64,000 nt of DNA, from contig CAIRZB010000028.1 of NCBI GenBank assembly GCA_903882935.1, positions 101,193 to 165,192 of the forward strand, written 5' to 3'. This stretch comes from an uncultured Parafilimonas sp. Its GTDB lineage: Bacteria; Bacteroidota; Bacteroidia; Chitinophagales; Chitinophagaceae. The translations under genes were made by a program, and so were the position numbers. This document shows, in pieces, positions 36,613 through 45,647 of the stretch; the first letter of the stretch is position 1, and each line of letters begins with the position of its first letter. The notes under the pieces were generated by a model. That model was not told the origin of the DNA, made no database searches, and worked only from the letters and a program-made list of their open reading frames with translations.

Positions 36613-36810
36613 ACTGCAAAAGTAGACGCAATAAACAACAATCGTTGGTAAATTTACATCTCGCGCTACTAAGCCGTTTTTAGATAGGCAAATAATAACG
36701 GCCTTCCGGTATCCAACAAACCACTTTTGCTAGCATACCCAGCGCTATTCCGCCCGTAATAACACTGTACGGCCGATGTGTTCCTAGGCCCCAAATACAA
36801 GCGAAAATAA

Positions 36811-36842
36811 AATACCCCTGCTGTATGCCAGGGGTGTTTTTT
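36811..36842 (-). terminator. Terminator of the repeat-tailed lipoprotein gene
   Basis: On the minus strand CACCCCTG, a loop of eight bases and CAGGGGTA are followed by TTTTATTTT. It lies 20 bases past the stop of the gene ending at 36863. The 36613-36862 stretch shows nothing else. Confidence 0.75.
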
Positions 36843-36862
36843 AAAAAAAAATTGAAGCATGC

Positions 36863-37489
36863 TTAGTGCACAACAATAACAATGCTGGCACTGCCTATCA
36901 CCGGTTTTGGGTGGTGGTTTATAGTGCTGTCGCCACCGTGGTGAGTGGAATCGCCATAGTAATGCGTCGTGTCGCCATAGTAGCTTGTGGTGTCTCCATG
37001 GTAGCCGGTGGTGTCAACATGGTAACCGGTGGTGTCGCCATGATAGCCGGTAGTGTCGCCATGGTAGCCGGTAGTATCGCCATGGTAGTAGCCGGTGCTA
37101 TCCGGCGGCGGCGGGTAGTAAATTACAGAGTCATGCGGTACTTGGGTGGTGTCAAAATTTGCCAGGCTATCAGCACCGGCACCACTTTCAAACCAAACAG
37201 TAACTACATAAGTACCCGGCTTGGAAAAAGACACATTGGCTGCGCCTTGTACATTGGCCAAGTTAAACAAAGCTGCGCGGCCCCCGGTGCTAGACCAAAC
37301 ATTATGCGTACCCCACGGCGCGTTAAGCACAGCAAGGTTAACAGCCTGCCCAACTGCCACGTTGGTGGATGAGGCCGTGATGGACGCCTTGGCTGCGGAA
37401 ACGCCGCTAAGCCCTTTTTGGCACGCGTACAAAAAAACACAAATGGCCGTTATGCCTACGGCCCCCATTAGCATATTGCTTCTTTTCAT
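36863..37489 (-). CDS. Lipoprotein with GDTTGYH tandem-repeat tail
   Basis: The 208-residue protein has a lipoprotein signal with lipobox FLYAC (Cys23). An Ig/PKD-like domain follows (about 30-110, ending SFSKPGTYVVTVWFES). A low-complexity tail has about nine units of G-D-(T/S)-T-x-Y-(H/Y) (about residues 130-190), then a beta-like end. The 21-base DNA units are very similar, so the copy number can change by slippage. It is probably surface-exposed; function unknown. Confidence 0.75.
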   Translation of the reverse strand: MKRSNMLMGAVGITAICVFLYACQKGLSGVSAAKASITASSTNVAVGQAVNLAVLNAPWGTHNVWSSTGGRAALFNLANVQGAANVSFSKPGTYVVTVWFESGAGADSLANFDTTQVPHDSVIYYPPPPDSTGYYHGDTTGYHGDTTGYHGDTTGYHVDTTGYHGDTTSYYGDTTHYYGDSTHHGGDSTINHHPKPVIGSASIVIVVH

Positions 37490-37624
37490 AAATTTTTACT
37501 CCTTTGGTTAAAAGCATATACACCACCAAATGTGCTGGGGTTGGGTTGCGCCAAAATATTTTTTCAACCCGAAAGCCTAGCCTTACCCTTTTTAAACCAT
37601 GTACCTTTATAAAAATCATTTGTT

Positions 37625-38038
37625 ATGTGGTGGATTTACGCCTTGCTATCTGCATTTTTCGCCTCCCTTACCGCAATTTTTGCGAAGGTTGGCGTAAAAA
37701 ATATCGACTCCGACTTGGCTACCGCCATACGCACCACCGTGATATTTATATTGGTTTGGGGCATTGCCTTGTTTAAAGGCACTGTGCCTGCCATACAAAA
37801 CCTGCAAAAACAAACTTGGTTATTTTTATTATTGTCGGGCTGCGCCACCGGTTTGTCTTGGCTGTTTTATTTTAAGGCACTGCAAATAGGCAAAGTGTCG
37901 CAGGTAGCACCGGTTGATAAATTAAGTGTGGCGTTAACCATTACGCTTTCAGTTATTTTTCTTGGGGAAGTAATTACTTGGAAAATTGCCACTGGCGCGC
38001 TGCTTATCATCGCGGGTACGTTGGTGCTGATATTTTGA
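37625..38038 (+). CDS. EamA-family small transporter (drug/metabolite transporter type)
   Basis: The 137-residue protein consists of four to five hydrophobic helices with the EamA features FASLTAIFAKVGVKNIDSDLA and APVDKLSVALTITLSVIFLGE near the C-terminus. It is one EamA unit, half the size of ten-helix members, so it should act as a dimer. The substrate is unknown. It is convergent with the LysR gene. Confidence 0.85.
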   Translation: MWWIYALLSAFFASLTAIFAKVGVKNIDSDLATAIRTTVIFILVWGIALFKGTVPAIQNLQKQTWLFLLLSGCATGLSWLFYFKALQIGKVSQVAPVDKLSVALTITLSVIFLGEVITWKIATGALLIIAGTLVLIF

Positions 38039-38281
38039 TGAGAAACGTTTATCGTGAAAAGTCGATATTCCATAGCTCATGGCGAAGAAATCTTATTTGT
38101 TTAAACTTGATTACAGTTGACGCGAAAACCAGGGCATTTGGAATCTACGGTTACCATAAAACGCACGGGTTACCTTTTTAATGTTCCACACCTCTCCCCC
38201 AAAAACTACGTATACCAACCAATCACCACAATTGCAATTACTATGGGCCCAATAACCTAATGACTTATTGACAAATAACTG

Positions 38282-39247
38282 TTACACCGCCGCCAACACT
38301 GGCCTTGTTTCATGTAACGGCAATGCGGTGTTCTGGCCGCCGTTTAAGGATTTTTGCATATCCCCAAAATGCAGTTTTAAACAGTCCCTAAAATTATTAA
38401 TGGCAGGCGATTGCCTGCAAGTGGCGGCGTACCATATACGTTGCGCCACTTCGGGCGGCAACGGCTTGGCCTGTATACACTTGGTTTCCAAATAAGGTTG
38501 CACAATCCAATCAGCCAGCACACTTATGCCTAAGTTGGCATTTACCATCTCTATAATGGCATCTGTATAATGTATGCGGTGTATATGTTTGGGGGTAACC
38601 TGTTGCTGCTTCATCATGTTTTCAATAATAGGTACGTTGCCTGAGGCGGGGTCGTTAAACGGAAAAAACAGTTCCTCCCCTTCAAAATCGGCAATCTTTA
38701 TCGTCCGTTTCCGTGCCAAGGGGTGGTCGCTTGACACGATGGCAAACAGTTGGTCTTTAAAAAGCGGTTCATAATGTATGTTAGGGTTTTCAAGCTTGTT
38801 TCGTATAATGGCCACATCCAATTCACCTCTTAGCAAATACTCCAAAGGCAAATAAGTGGCACCCGATACCACATGTATGTCTATGCCGGGGCTTACTTGT
38901 TTATAATATTTTATTATGCGGGGCAGCCAGTGGTAGGCGGTATAACATTGGGCACTAATTTTAAGGCTGCCGGTTTCGCCCTGCCTAAAATGGCGCATGT
39001 CGGCTTCTAACAAATGTAGTTCACCAAGTATTTTTTTAGCACTCACCAAAAAGCGGCTACCTTCATTTGACAATAGCAACTTTTTGCCTTTACGGTAAAA
39101 TATGGGTATGCCAAGTTCCCTTTCAAGTTCTTTAAGTTGGTGGCTGAGGGCCGATTGCGTAAGGTGCAAAGCCTCGGCGGCTTTGGTTAGTGTACCTTCC
39201 TCCACAATCGTGTCTACCAGCCTAAAATGATGCAATGCTATATTCAT
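38282..39247 (-). CDS. LysR-family transcriptional regulator
   Basis: The 321-residue protein has the LysR winged-helix domain (about 4-62, TLTKAAEALHLTQSALSHQL) and a periplasmic-binding-protein-like effector domain (about 92-295). It is divergent from the tolC/RND/MFP efflux operon with 140 bases between, and a perfect palindrome lies in that gap. By the usual LysR arrangement it is the likely regulator of the efflux genes (inference). The effector is unknown. Confidence 0.9.
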   Translation of the reverse strand: MNIALHHFRLVDTIVEEGTLTKAAEALHLTQSALSHQLKELERELGIPIFYRKGKKLLLSNEGSRFLVSAKKILGELHLLEADMRHFRQGETGSLKISAQCYTAYHWLPRIIKYYKQVSPGIDIHVVSGATYLPLEYLLRGELDVAIIRNKLENPNIHYEPLFKDQLFAIVSSDHPLARKRTIKIADFEGEELFFPFNDPASGNVPIIENMMKQQQVTPKHIHRIHYTDAIIEMVNANLGISVLADWIVQPYLETKCIQAKPLPPEVAQRIWYAATCRQSPAINNFRDCLKLHFGDMQKSLNGGQNTALPLHETRPVLAAV

Positions 39248-39303
39248 ACACTATTAATATATGTAATGCTTTTTATAAAATTAATTCATTTTATTCATAC
39301 AAA

Positions 39304-39323
39304 ATGCAAATGTAGATTTGCAT
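39304..39323. promoter_or_regulatory. Candidate LysR operator
   Basis: ATGCAAAT-GTAG-ATTTGCAT is a perfect 8-bp inverted repeat with a 4-base centre. It sits in the gap between the divergent LysR and efflux genes, 64 bases before the tolC-like ATG. It contains the T-N11-A spacing typical of LysR sites. Confidence 0.7.
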
Positions 39324-39387
39324 TGTAATAGATGCATACTTTGTTTACCAGCAGCTAATTTTACTTTACGCGGCATATTTATTTAGC

Positions 39388-40788
39388 ATGTTTAATAAAA
39401 CCATTGTTTTTACAATTTTTGTTTTCTTATTAACTGGCACTAACTTGGTTGCAAGCGCACAGGTGCTAACGCTAAAACAGGCGGTGCAAACAGCACTAAA
39501 CAACTACGGCAGCATTAAAGCAAAAACCAGTTATGTTAACGCTTCCAAGGCATTGCTTAAAGAAAGCGAAAGGGAGGCACTGCCCGACTTAAACATTTCT
39601 GCCCAGCAGGACTATGGCACCATCAACGGCCAAAACGGTCCGCTGTATGGTTTTAAGGGGCTTGGAACAGCTTCTTCCGGGCCAGCCATGTCTTCCCCTA
39701 ACTGGAACGCTGCTTTTGGCGGCTTATACCTCACTAACCTCAACTGGGATTTTTATTCATTTGGCAAAGCCAAGCAACGGGTTAAGGTGTCAGCCTCTCA
39801 GTTGACGCTGGATGAAAGCGACCTTGCCCAGGAAAAATTTCAGCTTCAAGTTAAAGTGGCTGGGGCTTACCTTAGCCTGCTGGCGGCACAACGCCTTACA
39901 AAATCGCAGCAGGATAACCTTAACCGTGCCATCACGCTCCGCAACGCCGTAGTACCAAGGGTTAAAAATGGCTTGAACGCGGGCGTTGATTCATCGCTGG
40001 TAAACGCTGGCGTTTCCAATGCCAAAATAGCATTGTTGCGGTCAAAAGATTATGAGCAGCAGCAGGCCAACCAACTGGCTATATTATTAAACACACAGCA
40101 GCACGAATTTTTGCTGGATACTTTTTTTATAACACGTATACCAGCAGCCACACAAGACAGCGGCTTAGCCACTTTACCAAAACACCCGTTATTGCAATAT
40201 TACCAAAACAGGATTGACGTTAGCGAGCAAAAAGCCAAGTATTACCATACCACGCTTTACCCCACTTTTTCTGCATTTGGTATTGCACAAGCCCGCGGAT
40301 CGGGCTTTGAATATAACTACAGTGCGGCAAACCCCAAAGCTTTTACCCAAAACTATTGGGATGGCATTAAACCAGCTACCGGCAACTACCTGCTGGGGGT
40401 AGGCGTTATTTGGAACCTTACCTCCCCCCTACGGGTGCAGCAACAGGTATTGGCGCAACAACTCACCTCCCAAGGGTTAAAAAATGAATACGGTTTGGTG
40501 GATGAGCAACTTAAAAACCAATACGCCTTGGCGGAATCAAAAATGCACAATGCGTTGGCGGCCCTTGAGGAAGCACCGGTACAAGTGAAGGCCGCAGCCG
40601 ATGCGTTTTTGCAAAAAACGGTACTATATAAAAACGGCTTAAGCAATATTGTGGATGTAACACAAGCATTGTACGCGCTTAACCTAGCTGAGACCGATAA
40701 AGACATTGCGGAAAACAATGTTTGGCAGGCACTGCTTTTAAAGGCTGCTTCAGCGGGAGATTTTGGGCTTTTTATTAACGAATTTTAG
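39388..40788 (+). CDS. TolC-family outer-membrane efflux protein
   Basis: The 466-residue protein has a signal peptide (cleavage near VASAQ), long helical hairpins and two OEP repeats (about 30-220 and 250-440). The TolC-typical pattern NLNWDFYSFGKAKQRVKVS is in the first and GVGVIWNLTSPLRVQQQV in the second. It would form the outer-membrane channel of the tripartite pump encoded with the next two genes. Confidence 0.92.
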   Translation: MFNKTIVFTIFVFLLTGTNLVASAQVLTLKQAVQTALNNYGSIKAKTSYVNASKALLKESEREALPDLNISAQQDYGTINGQNGPLYGFKGLGTASSGPAMSSPNWNAAFGGLYLTNLNWDFYSFGKAKQRVKVSASQLTLDESDLAQEKFQLQVKVAGAYLSLLAAQRLTKSQQDNLNRAITLRNAVVPRVKNGLNAGVDSSLVNAGVSNAKIALLRSKDYEQQQANQLAILLNTQQHEFLLDTFFITRIPAATQDSGLATLPKHPLLQYYQNRIDVSEQKAKYYHTTLYPTFSAFGIAQARGSGFEYNYSAANPKAFTQNYWDGIKPATGNYLLGVGVIWNLTSPLRVQQQVLAQQLTSQGLKNEYGLVDEQLKNQYALAESKMHNALAALEEAPVQVKAAADAFLQKTVLYKNGLSNIVDVTQALYALNLAETDKDIAENNVWQALLLKAASAGDFGLFINEF

Positions 40789-40936
40789 CGCGGGCAAAAC
40801 AATGGGCAGGCAAGTGGTTACCTGTACAGTACGTTTAAAACCATAATTGCGCTAAAACCAGGTAATCCTAGCCAACTTTACCGCCCTTTTCACGTACTTG
40901 CCAATGGCACACCAATTAATTTGACAATAAAACATT

Positions 40937-43900
40937 ATGGGATTAATAAGAAACGCTTTACGAAAACCAATCTCGATACTTGTTCTGGTGGCAGGCTTGT
41001 TTTTCTTTGGTATTAATGCCGTACGTAATATTAAGATTGACATTTTTCCAAACCTTAACCTCCCGGTAATATATCTATCGCACCCATACGGCGGTTTTAC
41101 ACCCAACCAAATGGAGGCTTATTTTGGCAAACAATATGTAAACCTGTTGTTGTTTGTATCAGGCGTTAAGAATATTGAAACCAAAAACATCCAAGGCCTT
41201 ACGTTAATAAAACTAACGTTTTACGAAGGTACCAACATGGCACAGGCCGCTGCCGAAGTTACTGCCTTTAGTAACCGTGCGCAGGCCATCTTTCCGCCGG
41301 GCAGCAACCCGCCTTTTATTATCCGGTTCGATGCATCTACCCTGCCCATAGGCCAATTGGTGGTAAGCAGCAACAAACGCAGCAACAACGAACTGTTGGA
41401 CCTTGCAAATGTATACGTGCGCTCTTCGTTCACCTCTATACCCGGCCTTATTGCCCCTGCACCATTTGGCGGTAACGTACGCACGGTTGTAGTAAAAGTA
41501 AACCCCAACCTTTTGCGGGCACACAACCTTACGCCCGACCAAATTGTGGCAGCCATACGCGTGAACAACCAAGCCGTGCCAGCCGGCAACGTACGCATTG
41601 GTGATATTAACTATGTAACCCCCAGCAATGCCAATATAACCACCATAAAAGAATTTGGCGACATACCCTTGTACACGGGCGGGGTGCAAAACCTCTATTT
41701 AAAAGATGTAGCCACCGTGGAAGACGGGGCGGATATTACAGTTAGCTATGCCTTGGTAAATGGCAAACGCTCCATTTACCTGCCCATTACAAAATCGGCC
41801 GATGCCTCCACTTGGGAGGTGGTACAGAACTTAAAAAAAGCCATCCCCCGTTTTCAAAGCCTGTTACCCGACGACGTGAAACTTTCGTACGAGTTTGACC
41901 AATCGGTATATGTTATCAATTCAGTGGAGAGCCTTATTAAAGAAGGTGCCATAGGCGCTGTGCTTACGGGCCTTATGGTACTGTTATTTTTAGGTGACGC
42001 TCGCGGTGCTTTAATAGTAATTTTAACCATCCCCACTTCCATTATCTCGGGTGTGTTGTTTTTATACCTGTTTAACCAAACCATCAATATCATGACCTTG
42101 AGCGGGCTATCGCTGGCTATAGGCATTTTGGTTGACGAGTCAACGGTTACCATTGAAAACATCCACCAGCATTTGGCCATGGGCAAGCCAAAGGCCTTGG
42201 CCATATGGGATGCCTGTAAGGAGATTGCTTTTCCAAAACTGCTGATATTATTTTGTATACTCGCCGTGTTTGCACCGGCATTTACCATGCAGGGCATACC
42301 CGGCGCACTGTTTTTGCCGTTGGCGCTGGCCATTGGTTTTTCCATGATCACATCGTATTTACTGGCGCAAACCTTTGTGCCTGTAATGGCCAACTGGCTG
42401 ATGAAAAGCCACCACGGCAACGAAAAAACAGATGCGCAGGAGTTTGCGGCCTCGGCAGCAGCCGCTACCCACGGTGAAAAAGACACCTGGGACCAGAAAA
42501 AAATATTGATTGAAGGCGCCCCTGGCATAAAGCTAACCCGGTTTGATAAATTTAGAAACAGGTTTCTGCGTTTTATTGACCGTACAATACCCCTGCGCAG
42601 CATTATTGTGCCGGTATATATTGTGGTAACCGTCGGGGCTGTGTTTTGGCTGCTAAAAACTTCTGGCAGGGATGTGTTACCTAAAGTTAACTCGGGCCAG
42701 TTTCAAGTAAGGCTGCGCGCACCCGAAGGCACACGGCTTGAGCGCACCGAAGAAAAAATGTTAATCGCCCTAAAGGTGTTGAATGAACTAGTGGGCAAGG
42801 AAAATATTTCGGTTACCTCCGCCATGATTGGCCAGCACCCGGGCCAATTTTCTACCAGCCCTTTGTACCTGTTTTTAAGTGGCCCCCAAGAGAGCGTGTT
42901 ACAGGTAGCCTTAAAGGCCGACTTTAAGGTTGATTTGGATGATTTAAAGGAAAGCTTTAGGGCAAAGATGAAGGCGCAGGCACCAGATGTAAAGTTGTCG
43001 TTTGAACCTATTGAACTAACAGATAAGGTGTTGAGCCAAGGCTCGCCTACCCCTATTGAGGTGAAGGTTTTTGGAAAAAACAAGAAGCAAAATGAGGTGT
43101 ACGCCCACAAAGTGATTGATAAGCTAAAACAAATAAGTTACCTACGCGATATTCAGATAGACGAAGCCATTAACTATCCTGCGATCCATATTAAAATAGA
43201 CAGGGTGCGGGCTGCACAGCTGGGCCTAAATGCCAGCGACATAACTCGGTCGTTAACTGCGGCCACTTCATCCTCCCGCTTTACAGAGAAAAACATTTGG
43301 CTGGATGAAAAAGCAGGGCTGAGCTATAATGTGCAGGTTGAGGTGCCGGAAAATGAAATGAACAGCATTAACGACATGGGCGAAATACCCGTTTTGAGCA
43401 ATGCTGCACGGCCTGTATTGAGTGATGTTGCGTCGATAACAACAGACACCACGTACGGGCAGAACGATAACCTTGGGGCCATACCCGTACTTTCAGTTAC
43501 GGCAAACCTTTACAAAACCGACTTGGGCACGGCATCTGGTGATGTTGAAAAAGCCATCAAATCAATCGGCGAGCTGCCGCGCGGATTAAACATTGAAACC
43601 CGCGGGCTTACAAAAACGCTTAGTGCCACGTTGGAAAGTTTACAAACCGGCCTATTAACAGCCATTATCGTAATTTTCTTAATGCTGGCAGCCAATTTTC
43701 AGTCGTTTAAAGTTTCGTTGGTGGTATTGTCAACCGTGCCTGCGGTGTTGTTAGGCTCGTTGCTGTTGTTAAAAATAACCGGCTCCACACTTAACTTGCA
43801 GTCTTACATGGGCATGATCATGTCAGTGGGTGTATCCATCGCCAATGCAGTGCTGCTGATAACCAATGCCGAGCATTTGCGTATGCACAACGGCAATGCC

Positions 43901-44203
43901 CGAGAGTCTGCCAGGGAGGCTGCAGCGTTGCGCCTGCGCCCCATATTGATGACCACTGTTGCCATGGTGGTGGGCATGGTGCCCATGGCCTTGGGCATAG
44001 AGGCAGGGTCGGACCAAGCAGCCCCCCTTGGCCGTGCGGTGATAGGCGGGCTTATAGCCTCCACATTTGCGGCATTGTTCATATTGCCGCTGGTGTTTTC
44101 GTGGGTACAGGCAAAAACATCCACCGAGTCGGTTTCACTTGACCCTGAAGATAAAGAAAGTAAACATTTTATCCCATCGTTGTATGAAGATGATAGCAAG
44201 TAA
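40937..44203 (+). CDS. RND-family efflux transporter
   Basis: The 1088-residue protein has the RND plan: N-terminal helix, two large periplasmic loops (about 35-330 and 560-870) and two six-helix blocks. Signatures include the GLSLAIGILVDESTVTIENI helix-4 motif (with the charged D-E pair of proton relay) and the C-terminal GMIMSVGVSIANAVLLITNAE block. It exports small molecules driven by protons. Substrate class is not clear; similarity is to multidrug/AcrB-like and heavier CusA-like members. Confidence 0.93.
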   Translation: MGLIRNALRKPISILVLVAGLFFFGINAVRNIKIDIFPNLNLPVIYLSHPYGGFTPNQMEAYFGKQYVNLLLFVSGVKNIETKNIQGLTLIKLTFYEGTNMAQAAAEVTAFSNRAQAIFPPGSNPPFIIRFDASTLPIGQLVVSSNKRSNNELLDLANVYVRSSFTSIPGLIAPAPFGGNVRTVVVKVNPNLLRAHNLTPDQIVAAIRVNNQAVPAGNVRIGDINYVTPSNANITTIKEFGDIPLYTGGVQNLYLKDVATVEDGADITVSYALVNGKRSIYLPITKSADASTWEVVQNLKKAIPRFQSLLPDDVKLSYEFDQSVYVINSVESLIKEGAIGAVLTGLMVLLFLGDARGALIVILTIPTSIISGVLFLYLFNQTINIMTLSGLSLAIGILVDESTVTIENIHQHLAMGKPKALAIWDACKEIAFPKLLILFCILAVFAPAFTMQGIPGALFLPLALAIGFSMITSYLLAQTFVPVMANWLMKSHHGNEKTDAQEFAASAAAATHGEKDTWDQKKILIEGAPGIKLTRFDKFRNRFLRFIDRTIPLRSIIVPVYIVVTVGAVFWLLKTSGRDVLPKVNSGQFQVRLRAPEGTRLERTEEKMLIALKVLNELVGKENISVTSAMIGQHPGQFSTSPLYLFLSGPQESVLQVALKADFKVDLDDLKESFRAKMKAQAPDVKLSFEPIELTDKVLSQGSPTPIEVKVFGKNKKQNEVYAHKVIDKLKQISYLRDIQIDEAINYPAIHIKIDRVRAAQLGLNASDITRSLTAATSSSRFTEKNIWLDEKAGLSYNVQVEVPENEMNSINDMGEIPVLSNAARPVLSDVASITTDTTYGQNDNLGAIPVLSVTANLYKTDLGTASGDVEKAIKSIGELPRGLNIETRGLTKTLSATLESLQTGLLTAIIVIFLMLAANFQSFKVSLVVLSTVPAVLLGSLLLLKITGSTLNLQSYMGMIMSVGVSIANAVLLITNAEHLRMHNGNARESAREAAALRLRPILMTTVAMVVGMVPMALGIEAGSDQAAPLGRAVIGGLIASTFAALFILPLVFSWVQAKTSTESVSLDPEDKESKHFIPSLYEDDSK

Positions 44204-45320
44204 ATTATATGCAGGCGCGGCGTGTTGCTGTGCCTTTTTAGCAGTAAGTTTTTTAAATGGCTGCTCCACGCCGGCCAACAAAACCGAGCGCAAACCGGCC
44301 GAGGAAGTAACACCTGCACGGGAAGTTTTTCTGTTGCAAAAAGGCAAACTGGCTGCTAGTTTTACGTTGCCTGGCGAACTGGTGGCCTACCAGCAAGTGG
44401 ATATTTATGCCAAAAACAGCAGCTTTGTAAAGGCCCTGTATGCCGATGTGGGCTCGCAGGTTAGCACCGGGCAGTTACTGGCACAAATGGAGGCACCGGA
44501 GTTAAACTCGCAACTGGCAGGGGCGCAATCGCGGTTAAAATCGCAGGAGGCTATTTATATTGCCAGCAAGGCCAACTACGACCGCCTGTACGAAACAAGC
44601 CAAACCCCCGGAACGGTGTCGCAAAATGACTTAGACCAGGCCTTGGCAAAGAAAAATTCGGATTTTGCACAATTAGAATCTGTAAAACAGGCCCTCAATG
44701 AAGTTTCAGCCACGAAGGATTATTTAGCCATAAAAGCACCTTTTGGCGGGGTTATATCTGCACGTAACATTAATGTGGGCGCGTATGTAGGCCCCTCAGG
44801 CAAAGGGTCCGAACTGCCCATGTTCACCCTGCAACAGCAGAGCAGGTTAAGGCTGGTGGTATCTGTTCCGGAAGACTTTACGAGTTTTTTAACCAGTGGC
44901 AGCAAGGTTAACTTTACGGTGCGGGCTTTGCCAAATGAAAAGTTTACGGCCACGGTAAGCCGCCTTGCCGGTGCGCTGGACAGCAAGCTACGGTCTGAAC
45001 GTGTTGAAATGGATGTATACAATGACAATAAAAAGCTGTTACCCGGCATGGTGGGTGAAGTTACTTTGCCTACCCCTGCAAAAGACAGCACGCTAATTAT
45101 ACCTAAAACCGCCTTGGTAAACTCAACAGAAAAAGTGTTTGTGATAAGGGTGAACAACAGCAAAGCTGAATGGGTGGATGTAAAGCCCGGCCGTGAAGCT
45201 GCAGGTAGGATTGAGGTGTATGGTAACCTTAACCCCGGCGATACCCTGGTATTAACAGGGTCGGATGAAATTAGGAATGGTGCTGATTTGCTGCACGTAA
45301 AAATGGCGCAAAAGAAATAA
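44184..45320 (+). CDS. Efflux RND periplasmic adaptor (membrane fusion protein), lipoprotein
   Basis: The start at 44184 (MKMIASKLYAGAACCCAFLA) overlaps the RND gene by 20 bases and opens a lipoprotein signal with lipobox LNGC (Cys27). The ATG at 44067 lies far inside the RND gene and is not used. Lipoyl-like (VDIYAKNSSFVKALYADVGSQVS in parts), coiled-coil and beta-barrel domains follow. It links the RND pump to TolC. Gene order tolC-RND-MFP is common in Bacteroidota. Confidence 0.92.
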   Translation: MKMIASKLYAGAACCCAFLAVSFLNGCSTPANKTERKPAEEVTPAREVFLLQKGKLAASFTLPGELVAYQQVDIYAKNSSFVKALYADVGSQVSTGQLLAQMEAPELNSQLAGAQSRLKSQEAIYIASKANYDRLYETSQTPGTVSQNDLDQALAKKNSDFAQLESVKQALNEVSATKDYLAIKAPFGGVISARNINVGAYVGPSGKGSELPMFTLQQQSRLRLVVSVPEDFTSFLTSGSKVNFTVRALPNEKFTATVSRLAGALDSKLRSERVEMDVYNDNKKLLPGMVGEVTLPTPAKDSTLIIPKTALVNSTEKVFVIRVNNSKAEWVDVKPGREAAGRIEVYGNLNPGDTLVLTGSDEIRNGADLLHVKMAQKK

Positions 45321-45322
45321 GC

Positions 45323-45497
45323 AATTGCTATCCCCAATTTGGTTTAAACGTAAACAAATTCCCGTTTACTGGATTTTTGGGTACACAAACCCGGGCGAAC
45401 GCCACCGGTTGTGTACCCACGACCGTATTATGGGCTTGACCATACAACCTTGGCTATTTTCAAAAAAATCAGCTAAACCAAATTGCCGATAGTAATT
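45323..45497 (-). mobile_element. MITE-like element, copy 3 (175 bases)
   Basis: Read on the minus strand it aligns over its full length with the element at 35688-35860, including the ends and the flanking TTTAGCTGATTTTTTTGAAAA and CATAATACGG stretches. The core hairpins carry loops GGTA and TACC in place of GAGA and TCTC, so loop complementarity is kept. It begins two bases after the stop of the adaptor gene. Confidence 0.8.
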
Positions 45498-45526
45498 AAA
45501 TAAGCAACATACATTGTTTGCAATAA

Positions 45527-45566
45527 AAAAAAGGTAGCGGTTGTATAACAGCCGCTGCCTTTTTTT
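45527..45566. terminator. Bidirectional terminator between efflux operon and glycosyltransferase gene
   Basis: AAAAAAAGG-AGCGG is complemented by CCGCT-CCTTTTTTT (stem of about 16 with two mismatches, loop TATAA). A-run and T-run lie on both sides, and it serves convergent genes ending at 45320 and 45648. Confidence 0.8.
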
Positions 45567-45647
45567 GTTACGCCCTACCCTTTTTAGCGTATAACCCACA
45601 CGGTAAGCAGTACCAATATCCACTTCACCTATTTTAAAAAACTGGTC

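Noticed and set aside
36866..37372. Long plus-strand open frame of 168 codons opposite the lipoprotein
   Set aside because: It is the shadow of the 21-base repeat; the minus-strand product has a proper lipoprotein signal.
45366..45623. Open frame of 85 codons on the minus strand
   Set aside because: It reads through the MITE-like element and the terminator.
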